The notes beneath the pieces were generated by a model that was not told the origin of the DNA, did not search any database, and saw only the letters and a program-made list of their open reading frames with translations. A DNA stretch of 64,000 bases from an uncultured Cedecea sp. GTDB lineage: Bacteria; Pseudomonadota; Gammaproteobacteria; Enterobacterales; Enterobacteriaceae. This document shows positions 46,595 to 56,194 of this stretch, one piece after another; position 1 is the first letter of the stretch, and each line of letters begins with the position of its first letter. The stretch covers positions 124,001-188,000 of the forward strand of contig NZ_CANMLV010000002.1 in assembly GCF_947498825.1 (NCBI RefSeq). The letters are read 5' to 3'. Both the position numbers and the translations under genes were made by a program.

Positions 46595-47509
46595 ATGAGT
46601 AACCCTCACCTACCCTTCCCAAGAGCCACAAACCTGCATCGTCTATCCACGGCCTTGGAATTCGCCCATAAGAAAGCCGCTGAGTCCCTTGCCGCAGCCG
46701 CTGAAAAGGAGGCCAACACTCCTGTTCCCCTAGTCCTACCCGGACTATCTGAAAATGTGCGGGCCATACCCAACTACATCGCCCGCAGCGCAATTTTTGC
46801 ACCAGTTCGTCGAGGATGGCGACCACTGCACGATGAAACAGTATTCCTTAGTGGCAATAACATCCTGCTCAAAGGCTCCGGCAAGCAACTGTCCGAAGAT
46901 CATGCCGATATCTGGATGCACGCCATGTTTCTACAAACCACCGCCCTACTCGGCGATCAACCCGCCATCAACCGAGCGGATTTTCTGCGCGGCATGGGCA
47001 GAAACACCAGCGGAGCCAGCTACGAATGGCTGCACCAAGGCATGAAAGACCTGGCCCGTTTCACAATCTCCATTGAAGCCAAGCGCAAGAATGGCAGCGT
47101 CAAATACAGCTACGGCAATCACCCATCAGCGCGGGTGCTGGCCATGATAGGAGGCTTTGACTACAACGAAGCTAGCGGGGTGTACACGCTATATGTGGAT
47201 CCACGCTGGGCGCAGATTTTCAGCAATCGCGAGTACGCGTTAGTAGACTGGGAAAAACGCTTACGTATGCGTCACGACCTGTCCAAAAGCCTGCAACGAC
47301 TAATTGGCACATCAGCCGATGAAATCCAGAAATACAGTCTGGATATTCTTAAAGAACGGGCCCAATACACCGGTCGCCTACGGGATTTTCAGGCTTCTCT
47401 GGAACGTTCTCTGCTGGAGCTTGAAAGGTTGGAAATTATCGCCAACCCTCGTATCGAAACCAGCAGTAAAAACCAACTGCAGGCGGTCTGGATGCGCTTG
47501 AATCGGTAA
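46595..47509 (+). CDS. Plasmid replication initiator, TrfA-like
   Basis: The 304-residue protein has an N-terminal helical region and the TrfA/RepA segments NYIARSAIFAPVRRGWRP, ILLKGSGKQLSEDHADIWMHAMFL and FLRGMGRNTSGASYEWLHQGMKDLARFTISIE. Tandem winged-helix DNA-binding domains follow. TrfA-type initiators bind iterons and recruit host DnaA/DnaB. Four iteron repeats and two DnaA boxes lie immediately downstream, which supports the call. It shows the GC-rich block derives from an autonomous plasmid. Confidence 0.88.
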   Translation: MSNPHLPFPRATNLHRLSTALEFAHKKAAESLAAAAEKEANTPVPLVLPGLSENVRAIPNYIARSAIFAPVRRGWRPLHDETVFLSGNNILLKGSGKQLSEDHADIWMHAMFLQTTALLGDQPAINRADFLRGMGRNTSGASYEWLHQGMKDLARFTISIEAKRKNGSVKYSYGNHPSARVLAMIGGFDYNEASGVYTLYVDPRWAQIFSNREYALVDWEKRLRMRHDLSKSLQRLIGTSADEIQKYSLDILKERAQYTGRLRDFQASLERSLLELERLEIIANPRIETSSKNQLQAVWMRLNR

Positions 47510-47540
47510 ATATAACAGCCATTGAGCAGTAGTTTCGGGC

Positions 47541-47741
47541 TGTGGATAACTCAATTTATCCATCGTAATAGCATCGCGCCTGCATCGTAACAGCATCGCG
47601 GCTTATCGTAATAACATCGCGCTTTATCGTAATAGCATCGCGGATAGATTCTCAAGGGCCGCATAAACAAAGGCTCTTAGAAGATATTCTTTCCTTCTAT
47701 CTTTCTTCTACCTTTCCTCTACCCCAAAGGCTTGTGGATAA
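47541..47741. other. Iteron-type replication origin (oriV)
   Basis: Four 17-bp direct repeats follow the rep gene: 47562-47578 and 47626-47642 (both ATCGTAATAGCATCGCG), 47584-47600 (one change, C for T) and 47605-47621 (one change, A for G). The spacing is 22, 21 and 21 bp, about two helical turns. Perfect DnaA boxes (TGTGGATAA) lie at 47541-47549 and 47733-47741, on either side. The pyrimidine-rich TTCTTTCCTTCTATC stretch between could be the unwinding region. Confidence 0.88.
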
Positions 47742-47858
47742 CACAACAGCCTAAAGTCAAAAATTACATTTCAGTAACAAGCACTGTTGACACCTCAACG
47801 TGCTCAAAGGCAATCGCCTAGCCACGCACTGAAATGCACGATCCCCACCTCGCTCCGG

Positions 47859-47877
47859 ACCCGCTTACGCGGGTTTT
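47859..47877 (+). terminator. Short hairpin terminator before the stability operon
   Basis: ACCCGC (47859-47864) and GCGGGT (47869-47874) flank a TTAC loop and are followed by TTT. It lies 27 nt before the next gene and isolates the origin region from it. Confidence 0.6.
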
Positions 47878-47903
47878 GGTTCGGCAATAAAAGGAGCATT
47901 CAC

Positions 47904-48173
47904 ATGCAAATTATTCTTTCCAAAATACGCGATGCCGAAAGCGGAAATCTCGGCATTCTGTCCACGGGTGAGGCGTTGATTGCCGCACTGGTCCTAAACC
48001 GTAACGACTGGCTCAGCGACATGGGCTACACCGTCGCCCAGGCACTGGAGCGAATCGGTCCAAACTGGTCAGCGCGGCTCCCAGAAATTTCCCAAGAGTA
48101 TCGTCGGCAGGAGGCGTCCGTAAAAGCGGATCCCAAGCCATTCCGTGAGACTGGTGAGCAGGCATGGAACTAG
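47904..48173 (+). CDS. Small hypothetical protein of the stability/transfer operon
   Basis: ATG 47904 follows AAGGAGC and gives 89 residues (MQIILSKIRDAESGNLGILS, TGEALIAALVLNRNDWLSDM, then YTVAQALERIGPNW). It is soluble, with no motif I recognise. It overlaps the next gene by 10 nt, so it is part of the same operon. Confidence 0.7.
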   Translation: MQIILSKIRDAESGNLGILSTGEALIAALVLNRNDWLSDMGYTVAQALERIGPNWSARLPEISQEYRRQEASVKADPKPFRETGEQAWN

Positions 48174-48634
48174 ACCGCTACGTTGCAGAGTTCCAGGCCG
48201 CGCTCGACCGCACAGACCCCCGCGCCAGCCTCTCGGCCCGATTACGGCCTCTGCTTCCACGCATCCACGAACGCATCAACGCGGGATCGCCCTACTCAGC
48301 CATCCTCGACGACCTGGAAGGCGCGGGCCTGACCGTCAAACGCCGGATGCTTGAATCAGCCCTGTACCGTTGGCGCAAAACACGGATCACCCAAGCCTCG
48401 ACCTCACCAGCACCCACACCGCTCCGACCCACACCCTCCAAGGCGCTGTCATCGCATGATGTACAGGCCGTCACGGGCCGACCTGACCGCATCGAAACCC
48501 CGGCTGATCTACGCAAGATCAGAGACATGAAAATCGACCTCGACGCCTTACGTCGCGAGGGCGAAGCCAGTCGAAAACTCAAACGTGAACAGCACGCACC
48601 CCACATCAACAACCCACTACAAAACCAGGAGTAA
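48164..48634 (+). CDS. Putative DNA-binding protein in StbA position
   Basis: The 156-residue protein has an HTH-like helical segment (RIHERINAGSPYSAILDDLEGAGLTVKRRMLESALYRWRKT), resembling TraK/StbA-type small plasmid regulators. A Ser/Pro-rich linker and a charged helical tail follow. It precedes the StbB-like ATPase, the position of stbA in R388-type plasmids. A role in plasmid stability or operon control is inferred; sequence similarity to StbA itself is not evident to me. Confidence 0.5.
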   Translation: MELDRYVAEFQAALDRTDPRASLSARLRPLLPRIHERINAGSPYSAILDDLEGAGLTVKRRMLESALYRWRKTRITQASTSPAPTPLRPTPSKALSSHDVQAVTGRPDRIETPADLRKIRDMKIDLDALRREGEASRKLKREQHAPHINNPLQNQE

Positions 48635-48640
48635 TCCCCC

Positions 48641-49384
48641 ATGAAAGTCGCTGTTTTGAACTACACAGGATCGGTCGGCAAGACCGTCGCCGCCTCTCAC
48701 CTGCTGGCTCCCCGCATGAACAACGCACGTATTTTTGCGATTGAATCCACCAACGAAACCGCCGCCGATCTAGGGCTGGATATCGACCAACTGCGCGGCG
48801 AACAGTTTGGCACGCTGTTTCGTGAATTGCTGATGCTGCAAGATGCCATCGTCGATGTCGGCGCAAGCAACATCGAAGACTTCCTGACCCACATGAATCG
48901 CTACGAAGATGCCTACGAGGAACTGGATTACTTCGCCCTACCCGTCATCAATACCGGCAAGGCACAGCGAGAAACCATCAAAACGGTTGCCGCACTGGCC
49001 GAGCTAGGGGTGGCACCGGATCGCATACGGGTGCTGTTCAACCGCGTAGACAGCAACGTGGAAGACGAGTTTTTACCCATCATCGCGTATGCCGAAAAGA
49101 CCGGCGACTTCACCGCAAATCCACGCGCGGCGATCTACGAAAACGAGGTGTTCGAGCTATTGGCCAACGCCCGCTGCACGATTTCGGATGTGCTGGCAGA
49201 CCAGACCGACTACCGCACCCTGCTGCGCCAGGCCGACACGACAGACCGGGATCGCATCGCACAGCTAAGCAATATGCACGCGCTTCGCGCCTTGGCTCGG
49301 CCAGTGGACAGGCAGCTAAACGCCGCCTTCGCGGCCCTGTTTGATGATGCCACCTCAATACACAAGGGTTCCGCCCATGATTGA
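48641..49384 (+). CDS. StbB-like ParA-superfamily stability protein
   Basis: The 247-residue protein opens MKVAVLNYTGSVGKTVAASH, a deviant Walker A (GSVGKT). DAIVDVGASNIEDFL is a switch-like motif, and DRIRVLFNRVDSNVEDEF follows. This is the pattern of StbB/MinD-ParA-like proteins on R388-type plasmids, where StbB with StbA/StbC affects plasmid positioning and conjugation. It is followed by an StbC-like gene with an 8-nt overlap. Confidence 0.75.
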   Translation: MKVAVLNYTGSVGKTVAASHLLAPRMNNARIFAIESTNETAADLGLDIDQLRGEQFGTLFRELLMLQDAIVDVGASNIEDFLTHMNRYEDAYEELDYFALPVINTGKAQRETIKTVAALAELGVAPDRIRVLFNRVDSNVEDEFLPIIAYAEKTGDFTANPRAAIYENEVFELLANARCTISDVLADQTDYRTLLRQADTTDRDRIAQLSNMHALRALARPVDRQLNAAFAALFDDATSIHKGSAHD

Positions 49385-49826
49385 GGAACGCAACCCCACG
49401 CGCACCAAACTCGACTTCCTGTACCAGGAGGTACTAGGCGAAGTGGCGGGGCTTACCACGCGAATTGAGCAGGTCACTGCCGCGCAAGCCACCACGACCA
49501 CACAACTGCTGGAAGCCAGCGCCCAGGCTACGGCCATGGTCAACGCCTGCACAAATCTGCCTATAGCTCTGGACAAGCAACTACAGGCGACGATGGAGCA
49601 CACCGGCAGGCTGTTAAACACGGAAGCGGCAAAAGCCACAGCAACGACCGTGGCCGAGATTCAAAAGCCGTTACGCAGTCTTGCCGAATCCAGCGCCCGC
49701 TATGCGCATATTGCCCATTTATCCGTACGCAAAATGGCCCTTATCGCCGTGGTGGTTGGGGCCGCAGCAGGCTGCGTCGGCGGCCTGCTCGCCGGGATCG
49801 CCCTAGGTCGGTACTGGGGATACTGA
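49377..49826 (+). CDS. StbC-like membrane-anchored coiled-coil protein
   Basis: ATG 49377 gives 149 residues with a long helical/coiled-coil region (about 10-115, Ala/Thr/Gln-rich). One Gly-rich C-terminal TM follows (MALIAVVVGAAAGCVGGLLAGIALGRYWG). Topology and position match StbC of R388-like plasmids. It overlaps the StbB-like gene by 8 nt. Function is inferred from context. Confidence 0.65.
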   Translation: MIEERNPTRTKLDFLYQEVLGEVAGLTTRIEQVTAAQATTTTQLLEASAQATAMVNACTNLPIALDKQLQATMEHTGRLLNTEAAKATATTVAEIQKPLRSLAESSARYAHIAHLSVRKMALIAVVVGAAAGCVGGLLAGIALGRYWGY

Positions 49827-49865
49827 CTTTCCCCCCCCACCCACCGTCATCAACAAGGATCATCC

Positions 49866-51443
49866 ATGTCACCCATTACCAAGCGGCGGCTCGCCGCCCT
49901 ATTTCTGCTTGTCTTTCCAGCCGGATTCTGGGCGCTGACCGCAAGCTGGCAAAGCGGCATGGCCCTGAATCACTGGAACTGGGCCGCCACTTGGCATTTC
50001 ATCACTGTGACCCCGCATTACCCCGCCCTGTACATTGCGCTGGGAGCAGGCTTGGTGACGGCATTAGCCTTGATTGTGTACATCGGTCGGGCGATACACA
50101 CCGACGGGTTTGACGGTGCGGGCTACCGGCGATTTATCCGGGGCACCCGTTCTGTAACCGCAGCCAAACTTGCACGTTTATGCAATGAACAAGGCCGCGC
50201 CCAGGCCAATGTCGCCGGTATCCCCATGCCCACCCATCTGGAAAGCCTGCACCTGATGATTGGCGGCGCAACCGGCTCCGGTAAATCAGTGCTGCTGCGC
50301 GGCCTGGTCGCTTCGGTGCGCAAGCGTACCGACCGCATGATCGTTATCGACCCCAATGGCGACATGCTGAGCAAGTTCTGGAAGCCCGGCGATATCATCC
50401 TGAACCCATACGACTCACGCAGTCAGGGATGGAGTTTTTTCAACGAAATCCGCGCCGAGTATGACTGGAAGCGATTGGCGCATTCCATGGTGCCAATGAG
50501 CCAAGACAAGGTTTCTGAAGAATGGAACGACTTTGGCCGCCTGCTTTTACGCGAAACGGCTCGCAAACTCTATTCGGTCGATCCTGCGCGGGCAAGCGTT
50601 ATGGATCTGTTTCGCCTGTGCACCATCGAAGACCCCAAGGTGCTGAAACAGTTCCTGGAAGGCACGCTTGCTGAGTCGCTTTTTACCGGATCAAGTGAAG
50701 CCAGCAAGGCCTTGTCCTCGGCCAGGTTCGTGTTGTCGAACAAGCTGTCGGAACATACCAGCATGAAAACCGGCCAGTTCTCGATCCGAGACTGGCTGGA
50801 TGATCCCGATGGCGGCAACCTGTACATCAACTGGCGCGAAGATATGGCCAGCGCCATGAAACCGCTCGTGTCGTCCTGGGCCGATGTCTTCATCACGGCC
50901 ATCCTGTCGATGCGCGAAGACTCAAACCGGCGTTGGTGGCTATTCATTGACGAGCTGGCCAGCCTTGAAGCCTTGCCTTCCCTTGAGGCGGGCCTTACCA
51001 AAGGACGAAAAAATGGGCTTCGGATTGTTGCAGGCCTGCAAAGCACGTCCCAGCTGGAATATATTTACGGGCGCACGATGGCACAAACCATCCGGGCTTC
51101 CTTTCGTAACTTGGTCGTACTGGGCGGTTCAAGAACCGACCCGCAAACCGCCGAAGACATGAGCAAAAGCCTGGGCGAACACGAGGTAGAACGCCCGGAA
51201 TACAGCGTTTCACGGTCGGTAGATCATCGCAACACCTCCGACCGAGTCAATCGCACCGTTGAGCGCGTCGTCACACCCTCAGAAATACAGTCGTTCGAAG
51301 AGCTTACAGGCTACGTCGCATTCGCTAGCGATCATCCCATCGCCAAAATATCTATGCAATACCAATCATTCCCACAGCGTACTGAGCCATTTTGCGAGTC
51401 AGCCCAGCTGCAGCGCATCACACCACCCCGGAACACACCATGA
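49866..51443 (+). CDS. Type IV coupling protein, TrwB/TraD family
   Basis: The 525-residue inner-membrane ATPase has two N-terminal TMs (about 7-28 and 55-75). Walker A is GGATGSGKSVLLRGL near residue 137, then VIDPNGDMLSKF, and Walker B WWLFIDELASLEALPSLEAGLTKGRKNGLR. It joins the relaxosome to the VirB channel and pumps DNA. The TrwB/TraD_AAD group is the usual partner of MobF relaxases, and the next gene is one, overlapping by 4 nt. Confidence 0.92.
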   Translation: MSPITKRRLAALFLLVFPAGFWALTASWQSGMALNHWNWAATWHFITVTPHYPALYIALGAGLVTALALIVYIGRAIHTDGFDGAGYRRFIRGTRSVTAAKLARLCNEQGRAQANVAGIPMPTHLESLHLMIGGATGSGKSVLLRGLVASVRKRTDRMIVIDPNGDMLSKFWKPGDIILNPYDSRSQGWSFFNEIRAEYDWKRLAHSMVPMSQDKVSEEWNDFGRLLLRETARKLYSVDPARASVMDLFRLCTIEDPKVLKQFLEGTLAESLFTGSSEASKALSSARFVLSNKLSEHTSMKTGQFSIRDWLDDPDGGNLYINWREDMASAMKPLVSSWADVFITAILSMREDSNRRWWLFIDELASLEALPSLEAGLTKGRKNGLRIVAGLQSTSQLEYIYGRTMAQTIRASFRNLVVLGGSRTDPQTAEDMSKSLGEHEVERPEYSVSRSVDHRNTSDRVNRTVERVVTPSEIQSFEELTGYVAFASDHPIAKISMQYQSFPQRTEPFCESAQLQRITPPRNTP

Positions 51444-54325
51444 TCACTTACAGCATCCTGCATCGTGCCGAGGCCGACCGCAGCACCCACTACTACGGCG
51501 AACAAGCCGACGACTATTACAGCCGAGATGGCGGCGCAGCCATGTGGCACGGCACCGGCGCTAAACGGCTGGGTGCCGTAGGCGAAGTAGACATCAAACG
51601 TTTTCACGCCATGCTGCGCGGCGAATTTGGTAAAGGCGTGGTGGCTGGGCGCTCGATCCGCAAGGATTCAAAAGCCCGCGCGGGCATTGATCTGACCATC
51701 AGCGCCCCAAAAAGCATCACGTTGCAGGCACTTGTAGGTGGTGATGATCGTCTAATCGACGCCCATGACCAGGCCGTAGCCTACACGCTGGATTACATCG
51801 AAAAGCACCTGACTCTGGCCCGCCAAAAGGAAGGCGGCAAGACCCGTACCGAACAGACCACCAACCTTATTATTGCCAAGTTCCGGCACGAAACCGCCCG
51901 CCCTACGCCCACGGCCCCACCTGATCCCAACCTGCATACGCACGCCGTCATCATGAATGCCACACAACGTGCCGATGGCAGCTGGGCCGCGCTATCCAAC
52001 GAACAAATCGTGGGCCTCCGTAAACTACAGGACGCCGTCTATATGTCACGGCTGGATCACCTGGTCAAAAAATTGGGCTACGACGTGCGCTATGAGAAAA
52101 ACCATATCGAGCTTGCCCATATCAGTCGCGCCCACATTGAAGTGTTCAGCAAGCGTAGCGGCCAGGTTGAAACAGTCCTTGCGTCTCGCGGCCTGGATCG
52201 GGAAACATCCAGCCATGCGCAAAAGCAGATGCTCACGCTGGCCACGCGGCAGCAAAAAACCAAGAACTTCACCCGTGATGAGCTGCATCACAACTGGACG
52301 GCGCAAGCCCGTGAAGCCGGGATCCACTTTTCGCCTGAATTATCAGCAACCCACAGGCAGATTGACAGTGGCCCCGCACAACAGCGTGTCGCCGATGCGG
52401 CACTTACCTGGGCGATTGGGCACTTGTCGGAACGAGAAACCGTCATGCGCCGATCCGATCTGCTGGCGACCGCTATTTCGCACGCTGAAGGTGTCGTATC
52501 GCCGGATGCCATTTACGATGCATTGGCCCGCAGCCTGGATCAGGGACAGCTATTGAGCAACCCCGCCCGCTACCACAGCACCGACAACATGCAGGCCGAA
52601 CCCCGCACCCGACAAGCCTGGGCGCAAGAGGTGGCCACGCTACGCGGCAACGACATCAGTGCTGCCTGGCCGGTGGTGGACCGTGCCATTAATGAAGGTC
52701 GCTTGGTATTTGCCGAACCCAGCTACGCCACCACGAAGGCGCTGGAGCAAGAACAGCGCATCATCGCGTTGGAAAAAACCGGACGCGACAGACTAACCCC
52801 CATCATGAAACCGGAGCGGTTAACCCCCATCTTGAGCGGTACAACGTTGACTGCGGGGCAGCGCGATGCCGTCGCGCTGATGCTCACCAGCCGCGACCAA
52901 ATTATCGGCATCCAAGGCCTGGCCGGAACAGGCAAATCCTTTGCCCTGCAAAGCGCCCAGCGCATACTGAACGAGCATGGTTATTCCATGGTTGCGCTCG
53001 CGCCCTACGGAACCCAAATCAATGACCTGCGCAAAGACGGAATTGCCGCAAACACGGTCGCATCATTCCTGACCGCCAGCGATAAACGACGTTTCACCGA
53101 AACGATGGGAGAGAAAACAGTGGTGGTGATTGATGAGGCCGGGGCGATTCCCGTGCGCCAGATGGAAAAGCTGCTGACAAGAATACAGGTGACCGGCGCA
53201 AAAATCGTTACCCTGGGCGATACCGCCCAAACCAAGGCGGTCGAAGCAGGCCGCGCCTTCGCGCTACTGCAAGAACACGGTATGAACACAGTCATTATGG
53301 GCGACATTCAGCGCCAGAAATCCGAACGCCTTCGCCGTGCTGTAGAACTGGCGGCAGTTGGCCAAGCCAGCCAATCGCTTGCGCTTGTTGATCAGGTCGC
53401 GTGCATACCCGACACCTTCACAAAAGACGAGCATGGGCAAAAAATACGAGACAGTTCAGCCCGCTACGACACCATCGCCCGTGAATACGTGGCGCTACCA
53501 GTGCCCGACCAGGTTGAAACGCTGATCGTGACCGGCACCAACGCATCCCGTAAAGCCATCAATAGCATGATTCACGAGCGTCGAGGCCTGACAGGAAAAG
53601 GCTACACCTATCGCCTGTTAACACGCCACGACACAACAAAAATGCAGCGCCGCTGCGCAAAATACTACACCGTGGGCGACATCATCCAACCTGAACGAGA
53701 CTACAAATGCGGCCTGCTACGCGGCGAGCTATACCGGGTAGTGGAATGCGAACGAAGCGCCGACCGTATATCGGTCGTACCACTACATGGCGACAGCCCG
53801 GCCACACCCATCGAAATCCTGCCCAAGACCATGAGCAAATTATCGGTGTATCACACCCACGAAGCAGAACTGTCTGCGGGCGACCGAGTTCGGGTCACCC
53901 GTAACAATGCGGATCTGGACCTGGTCAACGGCCAACGCTGCGAAGTAGTCGCGGTAACGCCGCATGCCGTCACGCTAGGAATCGGCGACCGACAGATCAG
54001 CCTGCCCACCGATACACCTTTGCATCTGGATCACGCCTACGCCACCACAGCCCACAGCGCCCAAGGCATGACCTGCGACCGCGTGTTCTATAACGCAGAA
54101 AGCTTCAGCCGCACAACCGCCCAGGATACGTATTACGTCAGCATTTCACGTGAGCGGCATGCGGTTACCGTGTTCACCGACGATGTACAGGCACTGCCGA
54201 AAGCGGTGGATCGGATTCCGTACAAGGGGCTGGCTCATGATCTGATTAGCCCTGCTGACAGGTTACTGGCGCCTGAAATTGAGAAACTGAATCACGAGAA
54301 CGAACACGCGATGGGAAGCAGATGA
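51440..54325 (+). CDS. MobF relaxase-helicase, TrwC/TraA-like
   Basis: ATG 51440 gives 961 residues, the size of TrwC. Tyr18 and Tyr26 (HYYGEQADDYYSRDGG) coincide with the catalytic tyrosines of TrwC. The metal-binding His triad is H150, H166 and H168 (DPNLHTH). The C-terminal half is a TraI/RecD-type helicase with Walker A GLAGTGKSF near residue 493, DEAGAIP, and a late TTAHSAQGMTCDRV motif. It nicks oriT, attaches to the 5' end and unwinds the strand. The gene is intact, so transfer may still work. Confidence 0.93.
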   Translation: MITYSILHRAEADRSTHYYGEQADDYYSRDGGAAMWHGTGAKRLGAVGEVDIKRFHAMLRGEFGKGVVAGRSIRKDSKARAGIDLTISAPKSITLQALVGGDDRLIDAHDQAVAYTLDYIEKHLTLARQKEGGKTRTEQTTNLIIAKFRHETARPTPTAPPDPNLHTHAVIMNATQRADGSWAALSNEQIVGLRKLQDAVYMSRLDHLVKKLGYDVRYEKNHIELAHISRAHIEVFSKRSGQVETVLASRGLDRETSSHAQKQMLTLATRQQKTKNFTRDELHHNWTAQAREAGIHFSPELSATHRQIDSGPAQQRVADAALTWAIGHLSERETVMRRSDLLATAISHAEGVVSPDAIYDALARSLDQGQLLSNPARYHSTDNMQAEPRTRQAWAQEVATLRGNDISAAWPVVDRAINEGRLVFAEPSYATTKALEQEQRIIALEKTGRDRLTPIMKPERLTPILSGTTLTAGQRDAVALMLTSRDQIIGIQGLAGTGKSFALQSAQRILNEHGYSMVALAPYGTQINDLRKDGIAANTVASFLTASDKRRFTETMGEKTVVVIDEAGAIPVRQMEKLLTRIQVTGAKIVTLGDTAQTKAVEAGRAFALLQEHGMNTVIMGDIQRQKSERLRRAVELAAVGQASQSLALVDQVACIPDTFTKDEHGQKIRDSSARYDTIAREYVALPVPDQVETLIVTGTNASRKAINSMIHERRGLTGKGYTYRLLTRHDTTKMQRRCAKYYTVGDIIQPERDYKCGLLRGELYRVVECERSADRISVVPLHGDSPATPIEILPKTMSKLSVYHTHEAELSAGDRVRVTRNNADLDLVNGQRCEVVAVTPHAVTLGIGDRQISLPTDTPLHLDHAYATTAHSAQGMTCDRVFYNAESFSRTTAQDTYYVSISRERHAVTVFTDDVQALPKAVDRIPYKGLAHDLISPADRLLAPEIEKLNHENEHAMGSR

Positions 54326-54442
54326 ATTAATCGAGTCTTTATTAGTAGCTTATCTAAAAAATGATTAGCGAAAAGCAACGATCACTACGCAGCTCACTGC
54401 AACGCACAACTAAATCGCCCCGGGCAGAAAGTGATTGCCTAT

Positions 54443-56194
54443 TTAAGCAGCTCCATTGCTCGTGCCCGCGTTTGCTGGAACTCCAACTCGCCAGTACTTA
54501 GCATATGCAGGACCTTCAGATCTTGGTGGCCATACCGGCTCTGACACCTTGACTGGCGTTGGCATTGGAAAGTCAGCGCCAACGAGTATCGCCTCTCCTT
54601 GACCTAGCGTTGGTAGAAACGCAGCTGCAGATGCGTCCAAACTGCCACATGCCTTCTCAACCACCTCTCTGTCGCGCTCATTAATTAATCGATGAACAAT
54701 AAACATGCCCATCTGACTCAGAACATCCTCTGGAATGTCACGCGGTCGCTGGGTCGCCAACATGGTCGTTAGACCGTACTTCCTCCCTTCTTTCGCGATT
54801 AGGCCAAACGCATCAAGGTAGACTCGATTGGTCTCATCCCCCATGCTCTTATTCAAAAATTGGTGGGCTTCATCCAATACCACAACCGTGGGCTTCTTCT
54901 CGAACCTATTCTCTCGGGCAAGCTCTAACAAATGGCGGCCCATGGCATTAACTAGCAACTCACGTGCATTGTGATCAAATGAAAGGTATTCCATTGAAAT
55001 ACGAAGTACCGCGTCATCTGTGCCAAGGAAGTCTTCAATCTGACCTGTCAGAGACTGAAATTGTTCCGGCTGAAATAGACACCGTAACGACTTGGTACGT
55101 GTAATAGAGAACACCTTTGAGACCAGCGTGTCGCAATAGCCTCTCGTACGATCATCATATTTCCCCCACACAGAATGGTCGGGGTTTTGCTGCGTACCGC
55201 CACTCTCATAAACGCATTCTTCATAAATCTGGCGAGCGAGCCACTTAATCTTATATTTCGCTCCCGTGGCCTCAATCGCCGCCTCGTTTTTATTGGCTGC
55301 TAAATTGAACTCCGACCTCGACGTGCCCGTCTTGACATACAAATGAGGCTCGCCATCACCATGAATAACATGGTTGAGCTTAAGACTTCTCAGTGCCTCG
55401 CGGAACTTTGGCATTTGCGCACCTGGACTCGGCTGAAAGATGGCAAAAAGATCCCTCTCAGTCAAATCCCAATAGGGAAACGCAACAAACACCCGTTTAT
55501 CCTCTGCATCTCTGGCCTGGCCTCCAAGATAAACAGATCGAACACCTTTGGTATATGTATGAAATTCGCCAGTAGGATCAACGAGAATGATTTTTCCGCC
55601 AATGCGAGCAGCCTCTTGAATAATGCGAGCGACCGTCCAACTTTTTCCGCCACCAGTAGCGCCCAGCACCGCGCAGTGCCTACCAAATATTTGCGCTGGG
55701 CTCACGTTCACCTTTGTGTTCATGTCCTGCGGGATGGTGGCGAGCTCAATCACACTAGTTGTGTCTGCATTATTCCCTTCAATAATGTGTTTCACCAAAA
55801 GTGGATGTGCGGAATAAACATGCTGTCCAATTCTCGGATGAAATGGAATGCCCGAAATCACGCGTGCTGTTGACATTTCCAATGTTGTGAGGAGCTGCAC
55901 GAAACCGATCGGATGTGCATCTAAGGGTTCACCGATAGCTGGCTCCGCCTTCAACCGCTCGTTATCTGGTAGCCTAACCTCCGTAATTCGTCCGAGTACG
56001 GCAACCCCCTCACCTTCAATAAAGACAAACTCACCAACCTGACCACCAAGCACTGGATATCCCGAATACTGCCGGGGTGCTACGCTTGCCGCATGCGGTA
56101 AATTAACCTTAGCGGCATCTGGGCTAATGTAAGTCACTGATCCTATATACCGACTCGGATCGAATGGGCTTGTTGCAAGCTTCGGCTTCATCAA
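54443..56194 (-). CDS. HerA-type ATPase of a SIR2-HerA antiphage pair
   Basis: The 583-residue protein has an N-terminal HAS-like barrel (IGSVTYISPDAAKVNLPHAA to about residue 110). Walker A GATGGGKS is at 178-185, Walker B in VVVLDEAHQFLNKSMG, and TTMLATQRPRDIPEDVLSQM supplies the sensor region of HerA/FtsK ATPases. Its start overlaps the SIR2 gene by 4 nt, the organisation of SIR2-HerA (Nezha-type) defence operons. There HerA hexamers assemble with SIR2, and NAD+ is depleted when phage is sensed. Confidence 0.88.
   Translation of the reverse strand: MMKPKLATSPFDPSRYIGSVTYISPDAAKVNLPHAASVAPRQYSGYPVLGGQVGEFVFIEGEGVAVLGRITEVRLPDNERLKAEPAIGEPLDAHPIGFVQLLTTLEMSTARVISGIPFHPRIGQHVYSAHPLLVKHIIEGNNADTTSVIELATIPQDMNTKVNVSPAQIFGRHCAVLGATGGGKSWTVARIIQEAARIGGKIILVDPTGEFHTYTKGVRSVYLGGQARDAEDKRVFVAFPYWDLTERDLFAIFQPSPGAQMPKFREALRSLKLNHVIHGDGEPHLYVKTGTSRSEFNLAANKNEAAIEATGAKYKIKWLARQIYEECVYESGGTQQNPDHSVWGKYDDRTRGYCDTLVSKVFSITRTKSLRCLFQPEQFQSLTGQIEDFLGTDDAVLRISMEYLSFDHNARELLVNAMGRHLLELARENRFEKKPTVVVLDEAHQFLNKSMGDETNRVYLDAFGLIAKEGRKYGLTTMLATQRPRDIPEDVLSQMGMFIVHRLINERDREVVEKACGSLDASAAAFLPTLGQGEAILVGADFPMPTPVKVSEPVWPPRSEGPAYAKYWRVGVPANAGTSNGAA

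Noticed and set aside
47562..47642. Short regular repeats as a possible CRISPR array
   Set aside because: The repeats are 17 bp with 4-5 bp between them, so there is no spacer; they follow a rep gene and have flanking DnaA boxes, so they are iterons.
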